From Brienomyrus brachyistius (lineage: Eukaryota > Chordata > Actinopteri > Osteoglossiformes > Mormyridae): a stretch of 64,000 nt of DNA. Both the position numbers and the translations under genes were made by a program. The stretch is from positions 36,386,776-36,450,775 of the forward strand of contig NC_064536.1 in assembly GCF_023856365.1 (NCBI RefSeq). Reading direction: 5' to 3'. The notes beneath the pieces were generated by a model that was given only the letters and a program-made list of their open reading frames with translations, had not been told where the DNA came from and did not search any database. Shown here in pieces: positions 45,090 through 56,189 of this stretch (within the stretch, counting starts at the first letter, position 1; each line of letters starts with the position of its first letter).

Positions 45090-45826
45090 ATTATTAACAA
45101 AACAAACAAGAAAAAAATGATTATGTAACAGTTACAAACCAATTTGTCATTTATCTAGGGAAATAAGTATTTGATCCCTTAGAACACATGCTTTAGTACT
45201 TGGTGGAATAACCATTGTTTGCAAGCACAGCTGTCTGACGTTCTTTGTAGTTTGTCACCAGGATTTCATGCAGATCATCAGGAATTTTCATCCACTCCTC
45301 TTTGCAGACCTCCTTCAAATCTTGAAGGTTTTTAGGCTGTCACTTGGATAGATGAAGCTTGAGTTCCCTCCATCGGTTTTCTATGGGATTATAGTCTGGA
45401 GACGGGCTAGGGCCCCCCATAATGTGCTTCTTCTTGAATCACTCCTTTGTTGCCTTAGCCGCATGCTTAGGGTCGTTGTCTTACTGGAAGACCCACCTGC
45501 TGAAGTGGTGGCTGAAGGGAGGAGGTTCTCATCCAAGATTTTACGGTACATGGCTCCATCCATCTTTCCTTCAATGCGGTGCAGCCGTCCTGTACCCTTG
45601 GCGGAAAATACCCCCAAAGGATAATGCTTCTACCTCCGTGTTTGACGGTAGGGATGCTGTTCCTGGGGTTATAGTCAGCATTCTTTTTCCCCCAAACACG
45701 GCGAGTAGAGTTGATCAGCTTGATTTTGGTCTCATTTGACCACATGACATTCTTTCAAGCCTCACCTTTGTGAAGGTCAACAATCTTTTCTCTGATGTCC
45801 TTAGACGTCTCTTTGGTATTTCCCAT
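45090..45826 (-). pseudogene. Tc1/mariner transposase pseudogene with internal deletion
   Basis: Minus strand: a start codon at 45826-45824 and the first helix of the DNA-binding domain (KETSKDIREKIVDLHKGEA). It then jumps straight to the first catalytic block, so about 100-130 residues are missing. That block reads WSNET where WSDET is expected, so the first catalytic Asp is Asn. Downstream, DNDPKH (second Asp) and NPIENRW (the Glu of DD34E) are still readable but separated by stops and shifts. The protein would have cut and pasted the transposon; it is dead here. The terminal sequence AATAAGTATTTGATC near 45165 matches 31600. Confidence 0.85.
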
Positions 45827-46984
45827 AGTGATAAGGGATCTAACCCTAACCAGACTCAGAGGGGGAGCCCATCCTCCTGGCAGGGAAAGTCAATTGATCA
45901 AGATGGCAAAGTCCCAAATCACACTGTCCTAATCTTTACATTTGAGCAAAGCGGGGGGCAGGGAAGTGATGACAGGCAAGTGCTGGAGCTGCTTCAGATG
46001 GCAGGATAAACAATAGTACGGCAGCAGGGCATACAGGGAAGACATCGCAGGCAGAAGGGCCGAATAACGTCACAGGTAGAGGAGATGTCGCAGGTGTAAC
46101 CGGTGAATTCCAGCCTACACTCCGCGTTGTGGTTATGGCAGTTATCAGGTGTGTGGGGTGCAGGACAAAGGGATAAACACCTCTGTCGTTCCTGAAGTTT
46201 ATTGAGCCTCTCTGTTGGGAACAATTACAGTACAAAGGGGATAAACCTCATGTGCTCAGGCTCTCTCGCTCTCTCTACACAAAGTAAAATAGCGCATATG
46301 CTTATCATATATTCAGACATGTTTTTAACCCCTACTTATAATGCATAATAAATCAAACGATTATACCCAATAACTGATTTATTAACCCAAGGGACCCTGC
46401 CACCAGATCCTCACCTCTTCCTACGTGTGCAGTACACCAAAGGGAAGAGGAAATGAGGTCGGGACCCTTATAAAGGGGAAAAGACAGAGGGAGGGGTGAT
46501 GCAGGACAAGAGCATCATGGGAAAATTTAAGGGATATTGTGCCCATCAGGTTAAACAGAAAAAAGAAAACAGAATCTTGTATAATTATAATCAAAAGTAA
46601 AGTAAATAGCTGTTACACAGGCAGCAAGGTAGACAGGATATCTTGATGATTTGGGGTCTCTGGCATCAGGAGGGGAAATAAAATGTGAAATAAGTCAAAA
46701 TAGGGGAGACTAGAGGCAGTGAAGTCAGTTAGGTGAGTGCAATATGTAAGCTTTGGCAGATAAAACTATAGCAGCATAAATAGGAGGGAGAGGCAGGTGG
46801 GAATGCAGGCATGGGGAGTCCCTGAATGTCAGCACTCTAATTCCACGAGGGGGTGTGAAGCTGGAGTGACAGAACTGACAGTCCAGCTCATCCAAAGCCA
46901 ATGGCACCGATCCCCACTCAGCTCTACACCTCACACTATAGGTCTAACTGAGAGTCAGCAGTTAGCTAGAGCTAGAACTAGAGT
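45827..46984. other. No gene seen
   Basis: No motif-bearing frame. CT-rich microsatellite near 46262-46277. Confidence 0.4.
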
Positions 46985-47420
46985 CCCTATGAACTAGACT
47001 AAACAAGTGTGTTTTTTTACCTAGTTTTGAATATTGAGAGTGAGCCTGAAACCTGCACATCTGGTGGAAGACCATTCCACAGCTAAGGAGCTCTATAAGA
47101 GAAAGCTCTGCAGCCTGCCGTAGCTCTTTCTACCCTGGGTACTAACAGATATCCTGCTCCTTGAGATCGAAGAAATCGAGGAGGGTTGTATGAGGTCAGC
47201 AGATTACTAAGGTATTCTGGTGCAAGGCCATTCAGTGTTTTATAGGTTAATAGCATTATTGTGTAGTCAATCTGCAACTTAACTGGAAGCCAATGAAGGG
47301 AGCATAGAACAGGGCTAACATGATCAATTTTTTTAGTGTTTGCAAGTACTTTGGCTGCTGCACTTTGTACCAGCTGAAGTTTATGTAAGAATCATGTTGT
47401 CATACAGTATTTGATTGAAA
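46985..47420 (-). mobile_element. L2-type LINE 3' end fragment
   Basis: The minus frame 47277-47083 reads LLTYKTLNGLAPEYLSNLL and LRSQGAGYLLVPRV, the conserved C-terminus of L2-group LINE proteins, followed by 3' text through 47020 (WNGLP-type ending). Truncated at both ends. Confidence 0.75.
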
Positions 47421-47773
47421 TAAGAAAAATGCTTCCTAGCCGTATATGAACCTTGTGGTTTTTTTTATATTGGAACCCAGTGGGACCAGTGGCGCGATGT
47501 GTGTGACAGTTATATGGTCAAGGGATAGAAAAACAAGTTATGGAATAAGGGAATGGAGGGGTGTTCCCTAGACTGCTGTTTAATTATTGGTGACAAGGGG
47601 AAGCTGTACAGCATACAGCTCAGAGCAAAGAGCTGAAGGAAGCAGCCAGACATGATGAAGAAAGGGAAGTGCAGAGAACAGCAGCCATGCGACAGCAGAC
47701 TGGCGGGGAGTTTGGTCCTGAGGTCTGACAGGAGTGAGAATGGCTGCCCTCCTTTGCAGACCTATCTGCCCTT
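47421..47773. other. Possible upstream env or pol part of the retroviral relic
   Basis: No long frame. Adjacent to the env-like fragment and may be part of the same provirus, but I cannot support this by motif. Confidence 0.3.
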
Positions 47774-48046
47774 TTGTTTAACCCCATTGGAACCAGAGCT
47801 AAGCCAGTGAAGAAACTGCTGGTATGTTACCCTCAGGAGGGCCATGGGGGACCTGATTTGGGATTTTCTGGTAACTGTGATGAAAATGTTAAAAAACATG
47901 ATCTCATCTCAGGCACCACAGTATTGATGGACATTTACTGGCAATGTGGGACACAGCTGTTAGATTCTCTTCTAGCAAACTGGGATGGGAGCTGTGGGCT
48001 GGTTGGTCTAGTGCAGTCCATACTGCCTGTAAAGGCTGCTGTATAA
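47774..48046 (+). pseudogene. Retroviral envelope-like fragment
   Basis: A 90-codon frame with a W-x-C-G ... L-x-x-N-W-x-G-x-C pattern (IYWQCGTQ, then LANWDGSCGL) typical of the surface/transmembrane region of fish gamma/epsilon-type proviruses. It stops soon after; the transmembrane subunit is broken. The neighbouring polypurine tract and LTR start support a provirus 3' end. Confidence 0.6.
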
Positions 48047-48200
48047 CGTGTTTTATCCCTTTGATTGATTCCTAATGTGCTTTTTAGGTTAATATCTGCT
48101 CAATTTGTTCAAGTGCTCAGCAGTAGTAATGGTGAAGAAGAACAGATCCCTCCCTTTCAGGGGTAGATGTGTTTTAGGAGTGAATGCATTTAGCTGTGTT

Positions 48201-48430
48201 AAAATGGGGGATTGTTGGGGGAAATGTGTGAAGGCCTAGAAATGAACACAGTCTGTATGCATCACTGATGTGGGCAACAACTGAGGAGCAGAACCATCCT
48301 GACTCTAGGCACCGCTTAACCGTCTTGGTCCTCTGATGGTTCTCCGCCATCCGCCTTGACGGGACAGGCAGCGGGAGACTCGGATCCCGGAACGACTCCT
48401 GTATCGTAAACCCCAGGTTGTGTACGCAAA
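48201..48430 (+). repeat. Polypurine tract and start of a retroviral LTR (truncated)
   Basis: AAAATGGGGGAT (48201-48212) followed by TGTTGGGGGAAATG is the layout of a retroviral PPT and LTR start. The LTR text fades out after about 200 bp. Confidence 0.5.
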
Positions 48431-49803
48431 CAAAAAAAATTGAGGAAACTGATTACCTAAAAGTAATTAAGTTACCAAACTTATTAGTTTCAAGTACATA
48501 AATTAAAAAAATTGGTCGAGTTGACTAATATTTAATAGTTCCTTTTAGATGTTATATTGCAAAATAATTTCAGTCAATATCGTTAAAGGGTGATTTTTAT
48601 TCCTGAGTTAAAGTTGAGCAAACCAGATGGTTAATAGTAGTTATAGCCTTTCCTTTATCGTCGGAATGTGACAAACACTTACCAAACAGTAGTGATGGCC
48701 AAAATGATACTTCTGGAACAATTTGCTCTATTTCTTGACCCCACTAGATGGAGCTCTCTGTTCAGGAAATTCCTAAAAGCCTGACGAAAATGAAACCAAA
48801 AGCGTCATGTGGGCTCAAAAAAAAATCGCAAATGGTTCATGAAGCCATCACTACCAAACAGCACTTTCTATTTCACAATCATCGCTGAAAAAACCCTGCA
48901 ACTGACATTCTTCCTATTGTTTCTTAATTAGGTGGATCATTACTGTCCTGATTTCTCATGGACTGAATTTTACTATGGACTTTCATTTTGGATCTCACAG
49001 GATTATCCTTATTGAATGGGTTGCTTTGGACTTACTTGCTCTCAAGGTGAGTTGCCCTTTTATCTTGACAGTTTTGTCTGTTGCTAGCCTGCCTGTCTTG
49101 TTGGATTCTTTCATATTTTTCAGAACAATCCCCCATTCTGTGGCAGGTTGTGGTATTAAAGTCCATAAATTGAATGATGTGTAATAAAGTGGAATAACAC
49201 AGAAAGAAAAGTATTGAACACACTAAGAAAAAGCAGTAGAGCAAGGCAAGGAACCAGCTGAAATCCGTAAGCAGGTAGAGAGTAATCTCCTGTCTTTGGA
49301 AGTTAAAATCAGCTGGGTTAGTACATATTGATGGGCTATAAAACTTGTCACTATACGGAGTTAGAGACCATGGAAAATGCATATGATGAGAGCAGGATAT
49401 CAAACCTCCTCCTCATAATCGCCAGTTGGTGGAGGGTTTGTGTGTCTCTGTGATCCTAGGAGCTGTGCTGTTCGGGGATATTGCACCTGGTAGAGTCTCC
49501 CAAGGCAAACTGCTCCTAGGTGAGCGGCCAGGCTAAGAGTGATTCAGAAAACCCCATGATGGAAAGGAATTAAAAGCCAGGTGACCTCTCTCTGGGGCCC
49601 TGCCCTAGAGTCAGGCCAGAGATAGGGGTGGAGCTTCAGGCGATCCTGGCGGTCAGACCATGGATATGACTGAGTTCTTGGTGGCAGTGGAAAAGCACCA
49701 TAGAATTCCTGTAAAAATGAGACTCTCCTCTCAAACAAGCAGTCTGCTCCTACTTGAATACCATTAACATCTGTTTTGTAAATGAATCAGTCACTCAGTC
49801 AAA
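48431..49803. other. No gene seen
   Basis: Unassigned intergenic sequence. The 123-codon minus frame at 49403-49032 is hydrophobic but has no motif and no splice support. Confidence 0.4.
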
Positions 49804-50507
49804 GGGCGCATTTCCACCGCACAAAGTACGGTACTTTCGCTTTCCCATTGACTGCCGGTCGAGTACCAGTACCGAAAGTGCCAAACCAGCTGGGGTACTT
49901 CTTTGGTACTTCAGTACTTTGGGGTGGGACTTGCAAACGTATTTGCTGTCAACTGGTTATACAAACAGCCTGCCGCTTAAACACAAAATACAACCAACAT
50001 CTTTTGAAATACACAGCGAGCAGCGAGAAATGAGATAAAAAGCAGTAGAAACAAAAATATTAAAAAAGTAAAATGGAAGGATGGACAAAAGAGTAAATAC
50101 AGGATTTAATCGCCATATGGTCAGATGAACAGATCCAGCGGGATTTGGATGGCACGACTCAAAATAAAAAGTATGTGCCATAATAGCAAGCTGCTTGGAA
50201 GAAATGGGGCACACGCTAAACACCGAACAATGCCACTTGAAAATAAAAAAACTTAAGCAGGACTACAGGAAAGTGAATAATAACATGTTTGAAATCATAA
50301 CAACATGTTTGAAATCAGCAAAAGAAATACCACGCGGCGCTTTGTGATGATGTCAGTCAGGGGTGGTCACTGATGATGTCATTTGGCGCCGGTACCAGGT
50401 TTTACACCAGTGGAAAACCTACCCAATAGAATTACCGTACTTTTGGTACTTCATGGAAGTACCGATAGTACCGAAAGTACGCTACCTGGTGCGGTGGAAA
50501 AGCACCC
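49804..50507. mobile_element. MITE-like element with inverted terminal repeats
   Basis: Ends GGGCGCATTTCCACCGCAC (left) and its inverted counterpart GTGCGGTGGAAAAGCACCC (right). Next to the ends, several GTACNNNTTCGGTAC-type motifs occur in both orientations (AAAGTACGGTACTTTCGC, GTACCGAAAGTACGC). About 700 bp, no transposase. The target duplication is unclear. Confidence 0.7.
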
Positions 50508-50839
50508 AAAGTCATCTCCTAGCCAGAAGTTACATCTTCAACTCTCTCCCCCCCCCCCCCCACCCCCCACAGCCTTGGGCCAGTAAAACTAAAACTGAGA
50601 CACTGAATTATTATTTCCTCTCTTTTTCAGTAATTTTATGTGACATTATCTATTTTTGCATTTATTAAAGTGATTTCTTAAAAAATATATATATATATGT
50701 ACATAAATGCACTAATGTTAGTTCTTGTATCATTAAAAATGTTCCTAAAAAGGAAACCTATGAGTTGTTCATTTTAATAGACCTGTCTATTTTTTCTTTT
50801 TTGAATAGTTACTATTGCTCTTTAATAAGACAAAGGTAT

Positions 50840-50930
50840 TTTTTATTCGATTACTCAATTAAGCGATGGAATAATCGACAGAATACTCGATTACTAAAAT
50901 AATCGATAGCTGCAGCCCTACCGTGAATAC
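50840..50930 (-). mobile_element. hAT-like terminal fragment
   Basis: The minus strand reads AGGGCTGCAGCTATCGATTA and AGTAATCGAGTATTC, a common end sequence of fish hAT-type repeats. A separate Tc1-like end (TATGGACAAAGTATTGGGAC) follows at about 50973-51000. Confidence 0.55.
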
Positions 50931-51529
50931 AGTTTTCCAAAAATATACGATATAATAACCACATAAACTATATGGACAAAGTATTGGGACACCTGGACAT
51001 TATACATACAGCAAGTTTTATGACATCCCATTGTAAATCAACAGGTATCAATATGGAGTTCAAATATTAAACATTATGCTCAGACAGGGAAAACAGGCAA
51101 CACTGCCAGTTAGGACCTTTGTAAACAAAAAGTGCAAACTAACAACAAAACACTCCATATGAATAAAAGCAGGTGCCTCAACAGGCCATATGCAAATCTG
51201 TAGCTACTTTAATCAAACAAATTCCGACCAAGAAAAATAATTTATTGCATATAATCATATTTATATGATTATACTCCCCTTTGTATCCGTGGATGTAAGA
51301 CAAGGCAAACGTCTTAAAGCCCTTCTCTAATTTACTTATTGGTACTTTGGAGAAGGATTTACAAAAGCGATGTACGTCGTTGATCATAACTTTGGGCAAG
51401 TTCTGTAAACAGCATGTATAAACCAATGCCATTTTTCACAGACCGGAAATGAGCGAGCGGCATTTCCATGAACGCGGAAGTTGACATGCAAAGAGCCCAC
51501 TGACATGAGAGTTCACGCCTCATTAGCTA

Positions 51530-51850
51530 GTGATGTGTCGTTCGTGAATAAGACGGCTCTTTGAGTCGATTCTGTTTAGTGAACGATGGGAGCCGGCTCC
51601 TCTTCAAGAGCCGTTTTATTAATGTTTATAGAATTAATGTGGCCGGAACACATTGTCTTCCGAAAAAACTCGGCCTCAAGACGGTGTCTTATCTTTAACA
51701 AGCTCAAATCACGTCACGCTAATCAGCATCAGGTTAAACAAAGAGAGGGGCGGGTTTTTAAAAAAGAGCCATTTAGGAGCCAAAATAGCCGGCTCTTCTT
51801 GGTGAGCTGAGCCAAATAAGCCGGTTTGCTAAAAAGAGCCGATATTACCA
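51530..51850. mobile_element. Non-autonomous hAT-like element
   Basis: Begins GTGATGTGTCGTTCGTGAAT and contains AGAGCCG / CGGCTCTT in both orientations at its two ends (51560-51620 and 51770-51845). This is the layout of short fish hAT derivatives. No transposase. Confidence 0.6.
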
Positions 51851-51989
51851 TTTGGTAGAGAGAGACACGAGGAAAACAAACAAGCATGCAAAAAAAAATC
51901 TGTGAGATAGGCCAACCCAGTTTTCTGATCTATTAGGAACAGTTCTGAAGTGGGTAAAATCATACCTGTATAGCTAATTTGTAAGGGAA

Positions 51990-52610
51990 TATTAGCAGTT
52001 GAGTCCAAACGTACCGTCATGACTTATGGTGTCCATCAAGGATCAATTCTTGGGCCCCTTTTATTTAATTGTTGTATGATCTCAGTTGGCCAAATTCTTC
52101 GGGACTACAAGGTAGCTCATCATGACAGTTATTTTGCTTTGCTGCCAAATGACTATAGTCCTATAGATTCACTGAGTCTGCGCCTCAAGGCAATAAATAA
52201 CTAGATACAACAAAATTTGCTCCAATTAAAGAAAGACAAAACTGGAATAATGCTTTTTGGTAACAAAGCTGAAAGACTCAAAATGAATGGTTTTCTAGGC
52301 ACTAGGACTCTACAGACTACAGGCCAAGTTAATAATCTTGGTGTTAAACAGACAAGGATCTTAACTTCAACAGCTACATCAAAGTCCTATCTAAGGTGTC
52401 AGTTTATCTTCTTAAAAATATTGCTAAAATCTGAGATTCTGTTTCTAAACTAGACCTAGGGAAACTTACGCATGTATTTATCGCCAGTTAACTGGATTAT
52501 TGTAATGCTCTCCTGACTGGTCTTCCTCAAAGACTATCAGAAAGCTTTAACTCATTGAAAATGCTGCTGCTAAAATCCTATGGAAGTTTATATTGGACTT
52601 TATTATTTAT
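51990..52610 (+). mobile_element. L2-like LINE RT fragment
   Basis: YGVHQGSILGPLLF at 52025 is the RT motif before the catalytic box. The box itself has decayed (an expected CYADDTQ stretch near 52115 reads HDSYFAL). NLLQLKKDKTGIMLFGNKAE follows at 52210, then a C-terminal piece with LTHVFIAS, stop, LDYCNALLTGLPQ at about 52460. Stops and shifts throughout. Confidence 0.8.
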
Positions 52611-52726
52611 AACCCACAGAAGACAACCCACAAATATGTACCGTAATCCATAAATATTTCCTAATCGACACATTTGTATTTGTTTGCCACAGACTATGAA
52701 GGAATCCCAGCCGAAGATGCGGCAAG

Positions 52727-53077
52727 GTGCATCTGTGACACTCTTACTGCCCGCCTTCTGTGGGGCACCTGCATCTGTGACACTCTCACTGCCCGCCTTC
52801 TGTGGGGCACCTGCATCTGTGACACTCTCACTGCCCGCCTTCTGTGGGGCACCTGCATCTGTGACACTCTCACTGCCCGCCTTCTGTGGGGCACCTGCAT
52901 CTGTGACACTCTCACTGCCGGCCTTCTGTGGGGCACCTGCATCTGTGACACTCTCACTGCCCGCCTTCTGTGGGGCACCTGCATCTGTGACACTCTCACT
53001 GCCGGCCTTCTGTGGGGCACCTGCATCTGTGACCTTCTCACTGCCCGCCTTCTGTGGGGCACCTGCATCTGTGACAC
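52727..53077. repeat. 42-bp minisatellite, about 8 copies
   Basis: Unit GCATCTGTGACACTCTCACT then GCCCGCCTTCTGTGGGGCAC then CT. Because 42 is divisible by three and the unit lacks stops in several frames, it gives long 14-residue-periodic frames on both strands. Units vary at one or two bases (GCCGGCC, CACTCTTACT). Confidence 0.95.
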
Positions 53078-53376
53078 GCCACAATCAGCTGACTGTCTGG
53101 CGTTGCTCAGCAGTTGGTGTGGTGTTCTGCAGTCTGTGCGGCGTTCAGCAGTTGCCCCACCTCATTTTAGGTGGGGTTTCTAAAGACCAAAATGTGCAGC
53201 TATCAAAGCCTGAGACTGACATGTTGGGAAATTGTGGGAATTATTTGATTGTAGCTGGTATTTTAACAGATGATGAACCCAAATCATCCCTTGCTAGAGC
53301 ACATTTAAAGGTAACTTTGAGTCTCGGCTGAAGTTCTTAGTGGGACTCAAAATAAATTTCTGTTCTCCTTTGTACC

Positions 53377-53663
53377 TGTGATGCCCGGCCCGTACACTCC
53401 TCGTGTGTGCCACACCCCCTAATTATCCACGTGTGCTTTCCCGATCATGCCCAGATGTGTCTGATTATTTTCAGCCAGTCTTGTCCTTTTAAGTCCACGT
53501 CTTGCCTAATGCCTTTGTCTGTCATTGATGTTAGTTGGCGTCCGATGTTTCCTTCTCCCCGTCCTTTGATTAAACCCCTAGTTTTGCCCCGTATTTGCCT
53601 GTCTGCCTGCTCATTCCACGCCTGCCCGCACGATCGCCGTTCGGTTCCACGCAGATCGTGACA
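53377..53663 (+). repeat. Left LTR of the short-LTR element
   Basis: 287 bp. Contains GATTAAACCCC-type polyA region near 53570 and ends GATCGTGACA. It matches the ends of the solo copies. Confidence 0.85.
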
Positions 53664-53665
53664 GA

Positions 53666-55390
53666 ATGACAGACCAAAACAAAAGGAGGAAGAAGAGTAC
53701 AAGGAGGAGACCAGAGGCATCAATCCGCCTGGGAGCGTGCTCTCTCGCCAGGTTATGGCTCACTTCTGGGAGCGAGGAGGAGGAGGAACCCCTGCTGCTG
53801 CGGGAACCGGAGCCGGTCGCCGCGGAGCTGCCACCACTGCTCGAGCGGAATTTCTTCCGGCCGGAGCGGCTGGCGAACAAGGGGGCAAGCGCCGTACGGG
53901 ACGCTATCCCGCGAGTACCCCGGCGCCTTAAAGGGGCCACGCCCGTCTCTCCTGCGCGGGACCTGCCCGTCCCGCAGCCTGCGGCAGTGGTGCCTGAGAC
54001 ACTTCCTTCGTCTCTGCCTGCTACAACCGCGGTGCCCCCGCAGAAGGTCATCGCTACGCCTATTGCCCTCGCCACCCAGTTTTTCACCCTCCAGGGATTA
54101 TACTGGAGGGTGATAGATGAACTGGCCGGGCAGAGTTCGCTAGAGGTGGACCAGCTCGCCATGCAGCTGCGGGATGGGTTCGCCGCATTCACTCCCACCG
54201 CTCCTCCAGCTGACCTGGAGAAATTGACAGAGGATCCCCAGAGGTTGATCCAGCTCCGGAGAGCTGCGGACCCCACTCCCAAGCAGCCGCCGCCGCCCGC
54301 AGCTCCAGCTCCGGTACAGCCGCCTACGCCTGCTGCTACCGCGCCCACGCCCAAGGCGCCCCCTCCGCCTGCAGCAGCTCCCGAGGCGCCCCCTCCGCAT
54401 GCAGCAGCTCCCGAGGCGCCCCCTCCGCTTGCAGCAGCTCCCGAGGCGCCCCCTCAGCCTGCAGCAGCTCCCGAGGCGCCCCCTCAGCCTGCAGCAGCTC
54501 CCGAGGCACCCCATCTGCCTGCAGCTCCAGTCCCTTCTGCCCTAGTCCCCGAGGAGGTCCCAGAGGACTCCATCTTGGCTCCTCCCTCTCCGGAGGTGGA
54601 GGAGCTTGAACGAGACCCCTCGGGGACCTTACTTGTGACTCCTCTGTCTTCGCCCCGGCGAGAAAAACCCGGCATAAGGCCCCCATGTCTGTGTCCCGCA
54701 AGGGGAGGGGGCACAGACGCAGGGCTAGGGTCCCACCCGCCCTGCCCCCTGGCTCGCCCTGCCTCGCCCTGCCTCGCCTGCGCTAGGGCTTGGTTGGCGC
54801 CCGCGGGTCCTGGCCCTCCGGGTCGGCTGTCGCCTGCGGGTCTCCCTCCGGTGCCTCGTCGCCCTGCCTCAGTCCCCCCTCCGGTGCCTGGTCGGTTGCC
54901 TGCGGGCTCCCCGACGGCGGTTCCTCCGTCGCCTGCGGGTCCACCCGCTCGTGCGCGGCGGACGACGTCGCCACCTGCGGCGGCTCCCCCCCTCGCCTTG
55001 CCCTCGCCAGGGTCCCCTCCTGCTCCCTCGTCCCCTTCCCTGGCGCTCCCTCCTGCTCCCTCCCTGGCCCCTCCGTTGGTCCCTCGCCCGGCCTTCTCTG
55101 CCGCTTCGGGGTCCCCTCCGGCTCCGGCCTCCCGGCCGCCTGCGGCCCCTCTGGCTGCCTCCCGTCGCCCGCTGGGGCTCCCTCGGGCTCCCCTTTATTC
55201 CCCCTCCTTGTCTCCCTGCGCTCCTGACTTTGTCCCTGCGTTCTCTCCTGGCCCTTGTGTCCCGCCTGTTCCCTCTGTGTCTCCTTTTGTTCTCTGTCTG
55301 TCCACGTTCCCTGTTCTTTGTCAGCTTTTGTCTTACGTCCTGTCCTTGGCTTTGTTCTGTGTCTCCGTCTTGTTCCCGGTCCCGCGTTGA
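53666..55390 (+). CDS. Pro/Ala-rich 574-aa frame of the short-LTR element (gag-like?)
   Basis: The ATG lies only 2 bases after the LTR. Residues 1-40 are basic with a cluster KRRKKSTRRRP. An acidic run (SEEEEE) and a more ordinary region with FFTLQGLYWRVIDELAGQ (about 145-165) follow. Then come five or six 10-residue repeats APPPPAAAPE (54356-54510, 30-bp DNA unit). The last third is C/T-rich DNA with Pro/Ser/Leu composition and may be untranslated or read in another frame. It could be a degenerate or novel gag-like protein, or an accessory protein; no CCHC box or other named domain is seen. Translation is unproven. Confidence 0.45.
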   Translation: MTDQNKRRKKSTRRRPEASIRLGACSLARLWLTSGSEEEEEPLLLREPEPVAAELPPLLERNFFRPERLANKGASAVRDAIPRVPRRLKGATPVSPARDLPVPQPAAVVPETLPSSLPATTAVPPQKVIATPIALATQFFTLQGLYWRVIDELAGQSSLEVDQLAMQLRDGFAAFTPTAPPADLEKLTEDPQRLIQLRRAADPTPKQPPPPAAPAPVQPPTPAATAPTPKAPPPPAAAPEAPPPHAAAPEAPPPLAAAPEAPPQPAAAPEAPPQPAAAPEAPHLPAAPVPSALVPEEVPEDSILAPPSPEVEELERDPSGTLLVTPLSSPRREKPGIRPPCLCPARGGGTDAGLGSHPPCPLARPASPCLACARAWLAPAGPGPPGRLSPAGLPPVPRRPASVPPPVPGRLPAGSPTAVPPSPAGPPARARRTTSPPAAAPPLALPSPGSPPAPSSPSLALPPAPSLAPPLVPRPAFSAASGSPPAPASRPPAAPLAASRRPLGLPRAPLYSPSLSPCAPDFVPAFSPGPCVPPVPSVSPFVLCLSTFPVLCQLLSYVLSLALFCVSVLFPVPR

Positions 55391-55478
55391 TGGTTTTGGT
55401 TCTTGTTTTCCAGGTCCTGGTTCCCCTGTCTCGTCTCGTCTGTCGCCTCCTCCCGGGCGCGCCCGGTGAAGCGCGCCT

Positions 55479-55590
55479 TTGGGGGGGGGGGGTTCTGTGA
55501 TGCCCGGCCCGTCCGCTCCTCGTGTCTGCCACGCCCCCTAATTATCCACGTGTGCTTTCCCGATTGTGCCCAGCTGTGTCTGATTATTTC
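55479..55590 (+). repeat. Polypurine tract and truncated right LTR
   Basis: GCCTTTGGGGGGGGGG at 55474-55490 precedes TGTGATGCCC at 55496. Similarity to the left LTR ends near 55587 in TGATTATTT, and unrelated sequence follows. Confidence 0.75.
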
Positions 55591-56189
55591 AATTATATCA
55601 AGTGGACGTGCGGCTTAGTCCTCCCCTCAGGAAATTACCTACTATTATTATCTACAGTACTGAAGGAGTCCACTCTTCATCACAGGTAACTGTATAGCAT
55701 CCACGTCTCTAAAGACTTGGACCTTTGTGATGGTCTGTTTCGCAACCATGAGGGACTTCTGGAACAGGAGCATCCAGACACATACAGGTTCAGGGACAAT
55801 TTATACCCACAAGCCATCAATCTCTTATAAGTTTTTGCAAATGCTAAACAATGTTAACTATGCAGCTTATTATTTTGCTATTTTTTTTTACTATTTAATA
55901 CTTGTGCTATTTTACTGCTTTGTTTTATTCTACATAAGTGAAAAAGTGAAAGGTGTTATTTTTTACTGTTTAATGTTTTACTGTGAGAATAAAACAACAA
56001 TTAGGATGTATGCATCTCCCACAGTCACAGGCCATGGTGGGGAGAGTGAATGGCACGTTTAAGCAGCACCGCAGAAGCCAACATGACAGCACAAGCAGTT
56101 CACTCTGGGTAACAGATTCCTGCATCCCAATTCTATCATGAAGTGCTGATGGTGGGAAATCGTTAGTGCAACCCACTTCTAACAGTAAC
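55591..56189. other. No gene seen
   Basis: AT-rich, no motif-bearing frame. Confidence 0.4.

Larger units (their letters stand above)
53377..55590 (+). mobile_element. Short-LTR retroelement with a single Pro/Ala-rich frame
   Basis: Left LTR 53377-53663 (TGTGATGCC...GTGACA); internal region; G-rich tract; right LTR from 55496 that matches the left for about 90 bp and is then broken near 55587. The family is confirmed by solo LTRs at 9946, 43584 and 43884. No RT, protease or integrase is encoded, so it is non-autonomous. The 5-bp target duplications of the solo copies suggest mobilisation by a gypsy- or retrovirus-type integrase. Confidence 0.8.

Noticed and set aside
54783..55532. 249-codon minus frame, Gln/Arg/Gly-rich
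   Set aside because: Mirror of the Pro/Ala-rich GC-biased DNA of the short-LTR element; the open frame is due to composition.
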